A stretch of DNA of 64,000 nt from Petunia secreta. Taxonomy: Eukaryota; Streptophyta; Magnoliopsida; Solanales; Solanaceae. The position numbers and the translations under genes are program-made. Below, in pieces: positions 1 to 10,848 of this stretch; within the stretch, counting starts at the first letter, position 1, and the number at the start of each line of letters is the position of its first letter. The stretch spans positions 4,836,001-4,900,000 of the forward strand of contig JARKIP010000033.1 in the NCBI GenBank assembly GCA_029990175.1, written 5' to 3'. The notes under the pieces were generated by a model, which searched no databases, had not been told where the DNA came from, and saw only the letters and a program-made list of their open reading frames with translations.

Positions 1-7
1 AGAGATT

Positions 8-497
8 GTGTTTGATGATGATGATTGTGATGGGATGATGTTCCCTCATCACGACGCCTTGGTCATCATGTTAAGAATCAACGACTCCGACATCAAGCGA
101 GTCTTGATCGACCCCGGTAGCTCGGTCAATATAATCAGCTACGGGGCCGTTAAGAAGATATGGCTCAAAGGGGGAAGTTGTCCCCAAAGCAACAGTGCTA
201 ACTGGCTTCAACAACTCCACAGAAAAAACTTTGGTTGACATTACACTCAAAACATTTGCCGAAGGAGTGAGCAAGGAAACACTGTTCCAAGTGTTACCCG
301 ATGACATGACATATAATGTGATCCTCGGCAGGCCATGGATCCACTCCATGGAGGCTGTTCCTTCCACACTGCATCAAGTGATCAAATTCCCTACGCCTTG
401 GGGGGTTCGATCAATCAAAGGAGAACAACGAGTAGCAAGGGAGTGCTACTCGGTTGCGTTAAAAAGCGGAGTCGCCCCGACCGGGCCAAAACAATAG
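8..497 (+). pseudogene. Tat1 aspartic protease region (gag-pol)
   Basis: Two overlapping frames, 8-238 and 195-497, together give the retropepsin-like domain. The catalytic motif reads LIDPGSS, where most relatives have D-S/T-G. The downstream flap-side landmark is VILGRPWIHSMEAVPSTLHQ, typical of Tat proteases. The frame change near 195-240 breaks the protein. The N-terminal gag portion lies upstream of the window. The enzyme would mature the Gag-Pol polyprotein inside the virus-like particle. Confidence 0.85.
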
Positions 498-611
498 CAA
501 CTAATGCAACCGGGATCAAACGAAGAGGACCTCTGATGTGACGTTGAAAAGATCTCGGTTTGCATTCAAGAGCCTCGGAAACAAAAGGCCGAGGACTCCA
601 CTATTGAGGAA

Positions 612-1207
612 TTGGAGTCTTTCACACTATTGAAAGATTTTCCCGAGAGAAAAGTATTTGTCGGCTCGGAGTTGGACACGGAGTCGAAGAAGGCAATCAT
701 TGAAGTTTTAAAGTCCAACAACGATTGCTTCGCTTGGTCTCATTCAGAGATGATTGGTATCGATCCGGAGATCATGACCCACAAGCTAAATGTGGACCCA
801 AAGTTCATCCCGGTGAAGCAAAAGAAGATACCTCACACCGGGGTTAAAAAGAAGGCAATCGAAGATTGCAAGAAAATGGTTTCATAAGGGAGGTGAAATA
901 CCCCGAATGGCTGGCTACTGTGGTTGTCGTACCGAAGAAGAATCGAATATGGAGGATGTGTTTAGATTACACCGATTTGAACAAGGCTTGCCCCAAAGAC
1001 TCCTACCCATTGCTACAAATAGACAGGTTAATAGACTCCAGGGCTGGACATAAACTATTAACCTTCTTGGATGCCTATTCGGGTTACAACCAGATCCTCA
1101 TGGACCCGAAGACGAATAAAAAACCTCGTTCATCACTGACCGAGGCACCTTCTGCTATAAAGTAATGCCCTTCGGTCTGAAAAAATGTTGGGGCGACGTA
1201 TCAAAGG
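612..1207 (+). pseudogene. Tat1 reverse transcriptase, fingers and first half of palm
   Basis: Frames 612-887 and 866-1165 encode the start of RT: the linker motif PVKQKKIPHTG, then PEWLATVVVVPKK, the CLDYTDLNKACPKDSYPL segment, and the first catalytic Asp in FLDAYSGYNQI. The VMPFGL motif follows at about 1166-1182. Frame changes occur at 866-887 and again near the A6 runs at 1118-1123 and 1180-1185, so the polymerase cannot be made in one piece. The 498-611 stretch is the protease-RT linker and still reads as polyprotein in parts. Confidence 0.88.
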
Positions 1208-2641
1208 TTGGTGTGTCGCATGTTCAAAGAGTATATTGGAAAGTCTATGGAGGTCTACATAGATGATATGCTCATCAAATCGGTTCGAATGGAGGATCAT
1301 TTGAATTATCTAAGGGAAGCTTTTGCTGTTTTGAGGCAATATGGTATGAAGTTGAACCCTAAGAAGTGCGCCTTCGGTGTTGGATCAGGAAAATTCTTGG
1401 GATTCATTGTCTCCGAACGAGGCATCGAAGCAAACCCCGACAAGATTAGAGCGATCGAAGAAATCCCCGAAGAGCTGACCGAGGTGAAAGAAGTTCAGCG
1501 CTTAACTGGCCGAATCGCTGCATTGAGTCGTTTCATCTCTAGGTCCTCGGAGCGATGCCACAAATTCTTCTCTGTTTTGAGAAAGAACAACCACTTCGAA
1601 TGGACACCGGAGTGTAAAGAGGTACTGAAAGATTTGAAATGTTACTTGGCTAATGTGCCATTGCTCGCCAAGCCTAAGGATGGGGAAACATTGCTGGTTT
1701 ATTTGGCTGTGTTCGAGGTATCAGTCAGCGCAGTCCTGGTTCGGGAGGAAGATGGCAAGCAACAACCCATCTATTATGTGAGCAAGACACTCCTCGATGC
1801 TGAAACCAGGTACCCACACTTGGAAAAACTAGCACTTGCTTTAATTGTTACTTCCCGAAAACTACGACCCTATTTTCAATGTCACCCAATAGCGGTAGTT
1901 TCAACTTTCCCCTTGAGAAGTGTATTGCACAAACCGGAGTTATCGAGGAGGTTATCAAAATGGGCGGTAGAATTAAGCGAATATGACATCACCTATCAAC
2001 TCCGAACAACCATCAAATCCCAAGTTTTGACCGACTTCGTAGTTGATTTTAGTGTTGGGATTCTACCCGAAACCGAAAAAGAGAATTCAATATCGAAAGG
2101 AACGGCTTCGAGGCTATGGATACTTCATACTGATGGGGCAACTAACTCCAAGGGTTCGGGGTTAGGCATAGTCTTAAAAGCACCCATCGGGGAGAAAATT
2201 AGGCACTCAGTTCGGTTAAAAAAAGTGACCAATAACGAGGTTAAATACGAAGTGGCTCTAGCTGGCTTGGAGTTGGCTAAGGAAATGAGGGTAGAGAGAA
2301 TTGAGCTAAGGTGCGACTCTCAGTTGGTGGCGAACCAAGTGCTCGGTGAATACACGGCTCGAGAGCCCAGAATGCAGCTATTCTTAGACCGAGCACAAAG
2401 GATCATAGCACAATTCCAAGAGTGGCAGGTCAAGCAAGTGCCTCGGGAGGAGAATACCGGGGCCGATGCCCTGGCAAATTTGGGTTCGGCAGTTGATGAA
2501 GCTCACTCGGGGACTGATTCAGTGGTTCGGTTGTTGTCCGCGCAAGTGAGAGAGATGAAATTGCAGGTCAACTCGGTGGACAACATATGGGATTGGCGGA
2601 GTAAGTTCCTCTCTTACTTCGACTTAGGGACTGTTCCCTAA
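1208..2641 (+). pseudogene. Tat1 RT palm/thumb, RNase H and archaeal-type RNase H
   Basis: This 477-codon open frame holds the second half of RT, with the catalytic box VYIDDMLIKS at residues 16-25 (YIDD variant of YVDD). A Ty3-type RNase H follows at about residues 160-285, with the landmark PIYYVSKTLLDAETRYP. An archaeal-type RNase H (aRNH) spans about 300-430. Its acidic residues are visible as HTDGA, NNEVKYE, RCDSQL and GADALANL. The frame ends at a TAA (2639-2641). The same frame resumes at once toward integrase, so the stop is a nonsense mutation, not a natural end. Confidence 0.9.
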
Positions 2642-3830
2642 GACAAAAAGGAGGCCAAAAAGTTAAGGACCCAAGCGGCTTCATACCACTTGATCAAGGG
2701 CAATATGTACAAGAGGTTATATTGCGGCCCGATGGCCAAGTGTTTGGGTCCCGATGAGGCTAGATACGTGATGGCCGAGGTGCACGAATGCGAGTTTGGC
2801 AATCACTTGGGGGGGAAATCCTTGGTACGCAAATTACTAAGAGCTGGGTATTATTGGCCGACCATCAGTGCAGATGCAATGGCCTTCATGCAAAAATGTG
2901 ATAAGTGCCAACGCCACACACGGATGATCCACCAACAAGCCAAACCCCTACATTCGGTGGTATCGTCATGGCCTTTCATGAAATGGGGGATTGATGTTAT
3001 TGGACCCTTACCGAAGGGAAAGGGTGGTGTTCGCTTCATCCTTGTGTTAACTGATTACTTCACTAAATGGGTGGAAGAAAGAGCTCTTATCGAAGTCAAA
3101 CAAAAGCAGGTAATTGATTTCATCAAGAAAAAACATCATCTACAGGTTTGGTGTTCCGAGGGAAATTGCCTGCGATAACGGTAAGCAGTTCATGGGAACA
3201 GCCATCACTGATTTCTTCAAACAATGGGGAATCAAGAGAATTGCTTCGACCCCCTATCATCCAAGTGCTAATGGCCAAGCTGAATCTTCAAATAGAATTA
3301 TAATCGAAAATCTCAAGAAGAGGCTCGATGAGAAAAAGGGTCCCGGGCCCGAGGAGTTGCCAGGTGTGTTGTGGGCCATGCGGACAACGGAGAAGAACAG
3401 TACCGGTGAGACTCCTTTTTCACTTGCTTATGGTATGGATTCCCTCATCCCCGTAGAAGTGGGCGAACCCAGTCTTCAGTACGCCCACACCAACGAAGAT
3501 GCAAATCAACAGGCTATGCGCATAGAATTGGACATGCTCGAGGAGAAAAGAGAGCTGGCTTTGGTTCGGTTAGTCGCCCAAAAAAGGCAGATCGAAGCAT
3601 ACCTCAACAGGAAAGCCAAATTCAGAGACTTTAAAGTTGGCGACTATGTGCTAAAGGCTACAAACCAGTCAACAAAAGAAGAAAACAGGGTAAAGCTTGT
3701 TGCAAATTGGGAAGGACCTTACAGAGTCAAAGCAATTGTTGGGAAAGGATCTTATCAAATTGATGATCTACAAGGTGTTCCCGAACCATTAAATTGGAAC
3801 ATCTCCAATTTAAAGCGGTACTACTTCTAA
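2642..3830 (+). pseudogene. Tat1 integrase
   Basis: Integrase in two frames, up to about 3133 and 3114-3830. The HHCC zinc finger is visible as HECEFGNH followed by CDKCQRH. The catalytic triad lies in WGIDVIGPLP, ACDNGKQF and QAESSNR. The C-terminal part ends with the usual NISNLKRYYF at 3830. The frameshift coincides with an A6 run at 3128-3133. The enzyme inserts the cDNA into the host chromosome. After it, 595 bases without a sense gene lead to the antisense gene. Confidence 0.9.
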
Positions 3831-4425
3831 TCGAGAGAGCAGATTAAACGATCTCCAGTGCCCAGGTCTTTATCAAGATTCGCACCCGAACACTGGGGAG
3901 GAGTAAGGGACGAGTTGCAATCGAGGTCAAAAAAGCACCTCCCAACTGAAGACCATCTATTCGACAACCGGGGACTGTGTCCCGAGGAGTAGATTTAGTA
4001 CATTGTGATTTCGTCCGGTAGTGGCACATTATTAATTTGTGTTTTTGCCCAAGGTCCGCTTCGACTTGGTTCCTTTCAAAAGCCAATTTCGGCTTGTTAA
4101 TATTATCAATGAAATGAGCTTCATTCCATAACTTTATGTCTCTATAAATCTGCACTCCGAAGTTGCACTTTATATGCATCGACTCGAGGACGAGACGTCG
4201 TTCTAAGTTTGCATCGATCAAATTCAGTTAAGTCTTGCAAGCGAGCTATTTATTCTAAAGTGTTCGGTACATACAAAAACTAACACTTAAAGATAAAAAT
4301 ACTAAGTCATTTTATTAGCATGCCCGAAGGCTGAAAGTATTTACATCAAAAGGACCCGAAGGTCCGAAACATAAGCATAAAAAAGCCTGAAGGCTTACAC
4401 AAAAACAAAATATGCTATCAGAAGT
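3831..4425. other. Tat1 spacer between integrase and antisense gene
   Basis: No coding region could be supported on either strand. The stretch holds short imperfect repeats of the type CCCGAAGG/CCTGAAGG (about 4320-4400). Sense pol and the antisense gene converge here, so it probably holds the 3' ends of two convergent transcripts. That is inferred from layout only; no terminator could be identified. Confidence 0.5.
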
Positions 4426-5032
4426 CTAAGCCTCGGGAGAATCACCTCCATCCTCGGAGCCCCCCTCGACATCTTCCCCATCCTCCTCATCATCATCGCC
4501 GCTGGAGGCCTCACTTGATGGAAGGTCATCAATGATAGCTTGAGCCTCTGCTGCTTTCACCTCGGCCTTCGCAATTTCCTCCTCCAAGTTGAGCTCGCCG
4601 GCGCGGCATTGCTTGAGCAGCTTCAACCGAGACTTAATGATGGCCCATTGCTTATCCAGCTCAAATCTCTTGACCTTGATCTTAGCCCTATTTTTACAAT
4701 CGGCGATTTCGTCCCGAAGAGCTTCAACCTCGGCCTCTTTAGCTGAAAGTTTGGAGTTCGCACTCTCCAACTGCTGGATGTGAAGCACATGCTTTCTCAG
4801 CTGATCATGATGCTTTCTCAGCTTCCAGCCTTGAGCGCTCTGCTTGGCACTCAATGTCGAGGGCATGAATTTTTGCCTCGGAGGAAGCTTCAGCCTCGAG
4901 CAAATCGGACTGGGACTTGGCTATTTGTGCCCTGAAGTTGTCCTTCTGCTTGTCCCAAGCTCGAGCCACACGCTGAAACTCCTCGGCTCTTGCGGTCTCG
5001 AGCTCAATGGCTCTCAACGACAGGACAAATCC

Positions 5033-5109
5033 CTGGGAGAAAGTTTGTCAAAAATCAGCACGAAAGAACACCCAAAAAAAAAAAGTGAATATTAAAGATC
5101 GAAGCTTAC
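5033..5109 (-). other. Predicted intron 4 of the antisense gene
   Basis: Donor GTAAGCTTC and acceptor TTCTCCCAG, 77 nt, with a run of T before the acceptor. It joins LSANALR to the start of the coiled coil, LRAIELETARAEEF. The match to plant splice signals and the domain junction make this the clearest intron of the four. Confidence 0.72.
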
Positions 5110-5606
5110 TCTGAGGGCATTGGCGGAGAGGGTAGTGAATAGCTGATCTGGGGGGAATGGTTGCACCACTTTATCCTCTTCAGGGCCAAGCAGGGGCATG
5201 ATGCTCAGTATATCGCCTCGTGAGCCTGACAGCAAGTTTGAAGAAGTTGGCACCTCTATCTTCCGAAAGGATCCATCCGAGGATGAAATGCTCGCAGGTT
5301 CAGATTGTGCACGAGCCGCCCCAGCTTCAACTCTCCCCTAGGTAGCAGCAGCCCCCGCCTCTCCAACTTTGGCCTTGCCCTTGGCCTTAGCAACTATCGC
5401 CCCGATGTCCTGCTCCTGATCCTCAAGATCCACGACTTCAACTGCCCTTCGGGCCGCAAAGTCCTCGGCAACCACATCATCAGGCTCATCGATCAGCCTT
5501 CGACGCGGTTCCGCTGCGACTTCGGGCCCAGGAGAAGTTTCCACCTCGGTGCGAGGAGCCACAGAACGGGACGGCTTCTTGGAAACTGCCCTCTTTCTCT
5601 TCACGC

Positions 5607-5690
5607 CTACGAGAGGTAACATGAAAGAATTTCAATAAATAAAAGTGAAGGGAAACGGGGATCAACAAGATGACTGAGAATGGTGCTCAC
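5607..5690 (-). other. Predicted intron 3 of the antisense gene
   Basis: Donor GTGAGCACC and acceptor CTCTCGTAG, 84 nt, preceded by a T-rich tract. It joins a Lys-rich exon to an exon starting VKRKRAVSKKPSRS. The exon on the donor side contains an in-frame TAA, probably from a 1-nt change. Confidence 0.6.
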
Positions 5691-5880
5691 CTTTGGAGGA
5701 TCCTTGACCGGGGGCCCCCTTTTAAACTTTCGAAGACTTTGCAGCCTTCAATTCCTTCAGATCGCCTGCCACCGAAGCCAGATCATTATCTGACTCGGTA
5801 TCCTCATCATCCTTCTTCTTCTTCTTGTCATTTTTCTTCTTGCCTTTCTTCATGTTGACAGCACGGTTCGGAAAACCTAG

Positions 5881-5959
5881 CTCCAAGGAAAGAGGTCAAT
5901 AAGAGAAGAAAACCCCCAAAATAACACATCAGGTGAAAACAACATTACAAGGAACTTAC
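5881..5959 (-). other. Predicted intron 2 of the antisense gene
   Basis: Donor GTAAGTTCC after an exon ending in KRHG and acceptor TTCCTTGGAG before an exon reading LGFPNRAVNMKKGKKK. The intron is 79 nt with a T-rich interior. The donor is close to the plant consensus. Confidence 0.7.
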
Positions 5960-6091
5960 CATGCCGTTTACACTGCCAACCAAATTCAGCATCCATTTTC
6001 ATCCACGTTCTCTCCGGACGAGTGCGAGCCCCGGTCATGGCTTTCACCCATTCAGTCAACCCCTCGGGAGGTATGATGTCAACCTTGTTAG

Positions 6092-6168
6092 CTAAGAAAT
6101 AACATTGAAATAGTGTTAGCAAGCATGAATGATCACCAATGATGAAATAAAAATGAAGGGACAATTAC
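6092..6168 (-). other. Predicted intron 1 of the antisense gene
   Basis: On the minus strand the donor is GTAATTGT after the FPERWNN exon and the acceptor is TTTCTTAG before an exon reading NKVDIIPPEG. Length is 77 nt, typical of short plant introns. Joining the two exons keeps a reading frame that fits the protein family. Splicing is predicted from sequence only. Confidence 0.65.
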
Positions 6169-7425
6169 GTGTGTTGTTCCATCGCTCGGGGAAATTGGGC
6201 TCGGCGGATAGGACACTAGTCTCCAAAAGGATATAGCGATCGCTCCAGCCTCGGTCCCCATGGTCCTCGCTCTTGTGGAGGAGCGCAAATTTGCCTCGGT
6301 TGTTTAAAGCCACAACCTCGGCCTTGTGAAAGTAAGGATAGTAAAATCAACCCCGGGCTTCTTGCTCAGCCAATCCATGCACTGAGCAACTCTCTAGACA
6401 CCGGGGCCTAGTTGGGCCAAGCACAAGTTGTAGGCTCGGCAAAACTCATCGATAATCCTATGTACCGGAAGGGAAAAACCGAGGGTGAAGGGGTAAGTGT
6501 AAGCGAAAGAAAGCCCCTCCACGTGGTGGCAAACTCTAGTTGTGGGGTCGGGGATTACTACTGCCACCTCGGGCCCAAACCTACACTCCCTCCGGACTCG
6601 CTCAATTTGGGCATGCATTATGCGAGTCGGCGTCGTGTTCACTGGTATGTTTCTATTTTTCTCCTCTTGATCAACTGATTGAACTTGTAGCTTGAGGTCT
6701 TGCTGTTGTCAAAGTGAGAAGGAATTATTTGGTGAGGCTCGAGCTCTTGCTCGAGGGGAATCAGCGGGCTCGAGGACCCTACCTCGGCAGTATTCCCACC
6801 TTCACCCTCGCCCACAGTGTCGTCGCCCTCGGCATCATCGCCTCCATCATCACCATCTCTATGTATGACGTCGATGTTGTGCATATTTTGCATGTATTTT
6901 GATATTAATTCACTCCTAATTTTATCGTCTTTTGAGTGTTTTCATGACTAAATATGCCCAACTATTTGGATTCTTGATGTTATATTTATTTGGGTATTAA
7001 TATGATTTTATAGGAACAATTGAAGTTAAATTTGAATACACCGAAGGAAAGTGAGCAATGGGCATTCTGGCTCCACCAAGAAGACAATGAAAGAAGACCA
7101 ATTACATATTGAGAAGTGTTTTTATTTACAAGAAACAAATGGAAGATGAAGGCTAAGTTGAAGAAACAATGCAAAATATGGTTGTCACTCCATCATGATA
7201 TAACGGAAACACGAAGATGCGAGAATACTACTAGTAGTTAAGCCCAATTCCAATTCCTAGTATCATAAGGACAGAGGCAAAAGTAGTCAGTAGCCAAGAT
7301 TAGCAACAGTGTTTTGATTGGAGAACACTAAAGGAAGGTTTGGTCACGTGTGGTGCTAAGTAATTAAGGAGTCCTATCCTAATGGAAATAGGATATGGAC
7401 AAGTAAGTCCAAGGTTATTCTCTAC

Positions 7426-7433
7426 TATAAAAA
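7426..7433 (+). promoter_or_regulatory. TATA box in the 5' LTR
   Basis: TATAAAAA inside CTCTACTATAAAAAGG, also present in the 3' LTR at 12543-12550. It would set the start of the genomic RNA about 30 nt downstream, close to the G run. Confidence 0.6.
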
Positions 7434-7455
7434 GGACTTTCACACAACGTTAGAC

Positions 7456-7475
7456 GGGGGGGGGGGGGGGGGGGG
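7456..7475 (+). repeat. Poly-G tract (20 G) in the 5' LTR
   Basis: An uninterrupted run of 20 G. The same site in the 3' LTR (12573-12578) has only 6 G, so the run grew after insertion, or its length is a sequencing artefact. Confidence 0.9.
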
Positions 7476-8280
7476 ACACCAAGAACGGGGCAGCAGCAGC
7501 TCTGCGCTCTTCTCCACCTAGAGTTCTTTTTCTTCTCTTTTCTTTATTTAGTTTGTTAGTTTTAGGATTGTGGGATTCTCCATCTATGTTGAATTTTGGA
7601 TGTTAATTTGATTTTATTAGTTTATCATATTGGGTTATTTATTAAATCCTGCGCTTAATTATTTGATTGCTTGATCACCAATTGAATACTATTTATGAAT
7701 CTTGAATTGAACTTGGGAAAGAGAATTCTTGATTGCAATATGATTTAATAGAGCTTGTTCTTGAACCTGGGCATCGGGGAATAGATTAGCGGATAAGGAT
7801 AGGAATATACCTATTCGCCTTGCTTAGTCAATATACAGGAATTATTAATGCGGTCTTGTTAACTTCTGATTCCATAGGAATATAGGCGTTGGATTATCTT
7901 GAATAGGCGAGCAGGATATTGGAAGAGTCTTGTGAGCAATATTAACCCTGTCGATTAGTAATCCAGATAAATTAATTAAGTTGAATTAACTGAAGAATTC
8001 AACAGGATTGGTAGATTTCCCATAACCCTAGAACATTATCTCATATTAAACTCGACGTCCTACTTGTTCTATTTTATTACTTAATTTCTTAATTCTATTA
8101 GTTAATTTTAGTTTAGATTAATTCTCATAAACTATCACAAATTTTCTTGTTTAGATAATTCGTAATTGTTTGATTTAGTTAATAGTTAATCACAAGTCTC
8201 TGTGGGACGATACTTGATCTTATCACTTTATTACTTGCCGACCGCGTATACTTGCGTGTGCGTTGGGAGCAACAAGTTTT

Positions 8281-8299
8281 TGGCGCCGTTGCCGGGGAC
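8281..8299 (+). promoter_or_regulatory. Primer-binding site, tRNA-Asp type
   Basis: TGGCGCCGTTGCCGGGGAC lies six bases after the 5' LTR. This is the usual Athila-type primer site, recalled as complementary to the 3' end of tRNA-Asp, where minus-strand DNA synthesis would start. Confidence 0.85.
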
Positions 8300-8410
8300 T
8301 TAGAAATTAACTATTTTTCTAGATTAGACTTTTACCTATTATCTATTCAAGTTTTTCTTATTTATTTAGTTTTTCTTTTGGTTTAGTTTATTATTGTGTT
8401 ACTTGTTATC

Positions 8411-9412
8411 ATGTCGTCTATTAATGAAAATTTGTCGAATGATGGTTGCCATTTTGATGATCTCTATCTTCTTTGCGGAGGAACCCACTTATGGGAAAAT
8501 TGTCCAACTCTTTCAACCTTACGTGATTGGTTATGTGAATTTTCTACGACCTTTGATTGGAATTTTTGCAATTTGTGTGGTGGTCAGTGGAATAATTGTC
8601 CTAAGTGTCATACTCCTTCACGTGATAAAATTGCCGATAATTCTAACAATGTTTGTGAGTTTGACAGGAGCGATGAAGTGCAGGTTGTTCGTGAAACTTG
8701 GCTAATGGAGCAAGCCAAACTCTTAGAAGCTTATGGGAATTTCAGGAGTGAACTTACAAATATGACGAGGCAATTTATGGAAGAAAGAGTGGAGCTCGGA
8801 CAAGAGATCAACCAATTTGGCTTGGCTATTCATGACCTAGAGGCGAATTTCAGTGATATGATTGAGGCATCTAAGGCCCAGTTATCAACTGTCGTGGATA
8901 ATAGATTTGAGATAGAAGAAGAGGGTGAAAGCCAAGTTGAGGGGTTAAGTGTGGAGTTCCAACCATTCGACCATATAGTAATTGATGATGTCGAGGTTGA
9001 AAAATTAGCACTAGAGTCGAGTAAGGAAGTGAAAAATACAATTTTTGAAGATTCTAGTGCGCTTAGAAGTGAGGATGTAAAAAATAAGAGAAGGTTAGAG
9101 TTGGAGCGCATAGGACCTCATTCCAAACACTTTTCCACATTATGTTTGGTTGGCGACATGGAAATCGAACCATCCGAGCCAATTGAAGAGTCGAGGAAGG
9201 AGGAACAAGGTGCTTATATTCTAACATTTGTGATATCGAGGAGACAAAAGGACATACCTCATTTAAAAGCCAAAAAGTGTAAGATGCGATATCATGAGTT
9301 TGGAAATTTTAAATTCGTAGCATCCCCTCGGGACCATAGCCGTAAGCAAGAATCGAAGTTGGGAATTCAATTTATATCTTCAAAGTGGAGGCAGAAGTGT
9401 TGCGAGATCTAG
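8411..9412 (+). CDS. Gag-like protein with degenerate zinc knuckles
   Basis: A frame of about 333 codons. I chose the second Met, MSSINENLSND; an upstream in-frame Met is at 8396. Near the N-terminus are two knuckle-like segments, LLCGGTHLWENCP and CNLCGGQWNNCPKC, resembling Athila Gag CxxC..H..CP fingers, but the first lacks its leading Cys pair and the second lacks the His. A Glu-rich helical middle part (residues about 100-170) could form a coiled coil. The C-terminal third is basic. No protease or RT follows. It probably represents a reduced Gag that packages RNA; this is inferred from position and Cys pattern. Confidence 0.6.
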   Translation: MSSINENLSNDGCHFDDLYLLCGGTHLWENCPTLSTLRDWLCEFSTTFDWNFCNLCGGQWNNCPKCHTPSRDKIADNSNNVCEFDRSDEVQVVRETWLMEQAKLLEAYGNFRSELTNMTRQFMEERVELGQEINQFGLAIHDLEANFSDMIEASKAQLSTVVDNRFEIEEEGESQVEGLSVEFQPFDHIVIDDVEVEKLALESSKEVKNTIFEDSSALRSEDVKNKRRLELERIGPHSKHFSTLCLVGDMEIEPSEPIEESRKEEQGAYILTFVISRRQKDIPHLKAKKCKMRYHEFGNFKFVASPRDHSRKQESKLGIQFISSKWRQKCCEI

Positions 9413-9536
9413 TAGAAAGGTGAAAGAAAACATTGTTCGGGGGAAAATAATGATGCTTCTGCATGAGCATAGAAGGAAAAAAAAATTTAGTTCGAGGCAG
9501 TGAACTGTTGGCCATCGCGTGCAACATAGCATCCTG
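9413..9536 (+). other. Spacer after the gag-like ORF
   Basis: Short A-rich spacer with no supported gene, leading into the possible captured host fragment. Confidence 0.4.
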
Positions 9537-10690
9537 TTTTAACTTGGAAAATAATTTTGGAAGCGTCGCCTCTTTTCAAGTGTGCACAGCAGAGACCAGA
9601 AGCCATAACCCCTGTTCAATCTAAGACAATCAGGTATGCTTTTTTCTCTCGCTCCTTCCTCGTCTTCTCTTCTCCTCTCTCCCTCTACTGCACCACCACT
9701 GGACACACTAAGCTCCAGCATCAGAACCAGGTACGCTATCGTCCCTCTCCTCTCTTTCTCTTCCTCTGTTGCTGTTACCTGAAAGATTCCACTTCCTCCC
9801 TGAATCTGGTTATTATTGTTGATGGTATTTCACTTGAAATTTTAATTAATTGGTGGTGAATATGATTATGGAGATGTGTGGAGAGGCACAATAGTTATGT
9901 GATGGATAAATACCCAGGAGTTGGGTGGTCGAAAGGAAAGCCATAGCTATGCGACAAGGCTGCCCAAAACTGCGAACACCAGCTGTTCGATAAAATGTGC
10001 CAGTGAACTGTTTGCAATAGTTTGTCGAAGTCTGAGTAGTCGAACTACATTGTTTGCTATGTGGGCATAATTTTGTGTGTGTGTTTATTGGTCGAGGGGT
10101 TAAAACACTGGTTCAGTAGGTTTCACACGGTCGTGCACGACCTATGCCAATTGCAGTGCCATTGTCTGCCTACAGTCCAATCTGGTTCTGTGCTTTTAGT
10201 CCCGGCTGCTTAATTATATTTTTCTTGATTCCTTATGTGTTCAAGGCTAAGTGTGAGGTTGAACAGAGGAGAAGGTGTGTCATTTAAGAGCTTGTATGTC
10301 AATTTTTGTGAAAGTTTGTCTTAGAATCTATATAGAACTACTTGGGGCAGATTGTTTTACTATTGAAGCTAATAGAACTGACTTGTTGAATCTGAACTCT
10401 TGATACAAAGTGGATTAAATGTTTACTTGATTTCAGTGACCATGATATGTGGTTCTTAATAGGATTTTTTGATGCTTCATGAACTTAGGACTACATTACT
10501 TGCTAGGCTTTACATTTCATTTCCAGATTGCAGGTTTGCGAGGCTACTTAAGGATTATACTACTGATGCTATGCAGCGTATTCTATGACGAATGGCTAAA
10601 CATGTAGGAATGACAGGCCAGGAAGTGCATTACTCTTTTGCTTTACCTGCTATGGTGGATGCTCTGTCGGCTCCATGAGGAAAGTTTCTT
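9537..10690 (+). other. Possible captured host gene fragment with intron-like parts
   Basis: This segment looks unlike the rest of the element. It starts with pyrimidine-rich, exon-like sequence holding two donor-like sites (ATCAGGTATGC about 9630, CCAGGTACGC about 9728). It then has T-rich intron-like DNA ending in ACTTGATTTCAG (about 10425) and CCAGATTGCAG (about 10530). After the last one, a short frame reads RFARLLKDYTTDAMQRIL, then a stop. I could not name a source gene. It may be transduplicated host DNA, or decayed polyprotein. Confidence 0.35.
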
Positions 10691-10739
10691 ATCACCCCAC
10701 TTATTTTTTTATTCTTATGTGCATTGAGGACATTGCACA

Positions 10740-10766
10740 ATTTTAAGTGTGGGGTGGGGGATTCAT
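10740..10766 (+). promoter_or_regulatory. Athila-type polypurine motif, internal copy
   Basis: TTTTAAGTGTGGGGTGGGGG resembles the TAAGTGTGGGG polypurine tract that directly abuts the 3' LTR of the Athila element at 20120-20133. Here it lies 1.2 kb before the 3' LTR. It may be a central polypurine tract or a relic of an older LTR boundary. Confidence 0.5.
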
Positions 10767-10848
10767 AATATTTCTTGTATAATTTTTCTTTTAGGTTGGC
10801 AGTAGACGTTTCTTAGTTTATTTCTTGCTTTCTAGTTAGATTGGAGCC

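Larger units (their letters stand above)
4426..6874 (-). pseudogene. Antisense spliced gene of Tat1, main part (Transposase_28-like domain plus coiled coil)
   Basis: Read on the minus strand, this is the body of a protein seen in several Tat elements and matching, from memory, the Pfam 'putative gypsy type transposon' family (Transposase_28, PF04195). Landmarks in order: an acidic leader, FTLGFSLPVHRIIDEFC (about 6490), NRGKFALLHKSEDHGDRGWSDR (about 6300, quoted here only in part), FPERWNN before the first intron, a Lys-rich exon, then an Ala/Glu-rich coiled coil ending in an acidic tail at 4426. Four GT-AG introns fit the frames. Breaks: a frameshift near 6640-6700, a stop where the family has Trp just after LAQLGPGV (about 6393), a frame problem near 5720, and a 1-nt shift in a short duplication near 4805-4866. 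Function unknown. Confidence 0.7.
6875..8274 (+). repeat. 5' LTR of the non-autonomous Athila-like element
   Basis: Starts TGTTGTGCATATTTTGC and ends GGGAGCAACA. The termini TGTTG/CAACA are inverted. A TATA box (TATAAAAA) lies at 7426-7433, just before a 20-nt G run, and is conserved in the 3' LTR. Length is 1400 bp against 1385 bp for the partner; most of the difference is the G run. Confidence 0.93.

Noticed and set aside
9557..9859. 100-codon plus-strand ORF with Ser/Phe-rich start
   Set aside because: No recognisable domain; kept only as part of a possible captured fragment because of splice-like motifs.
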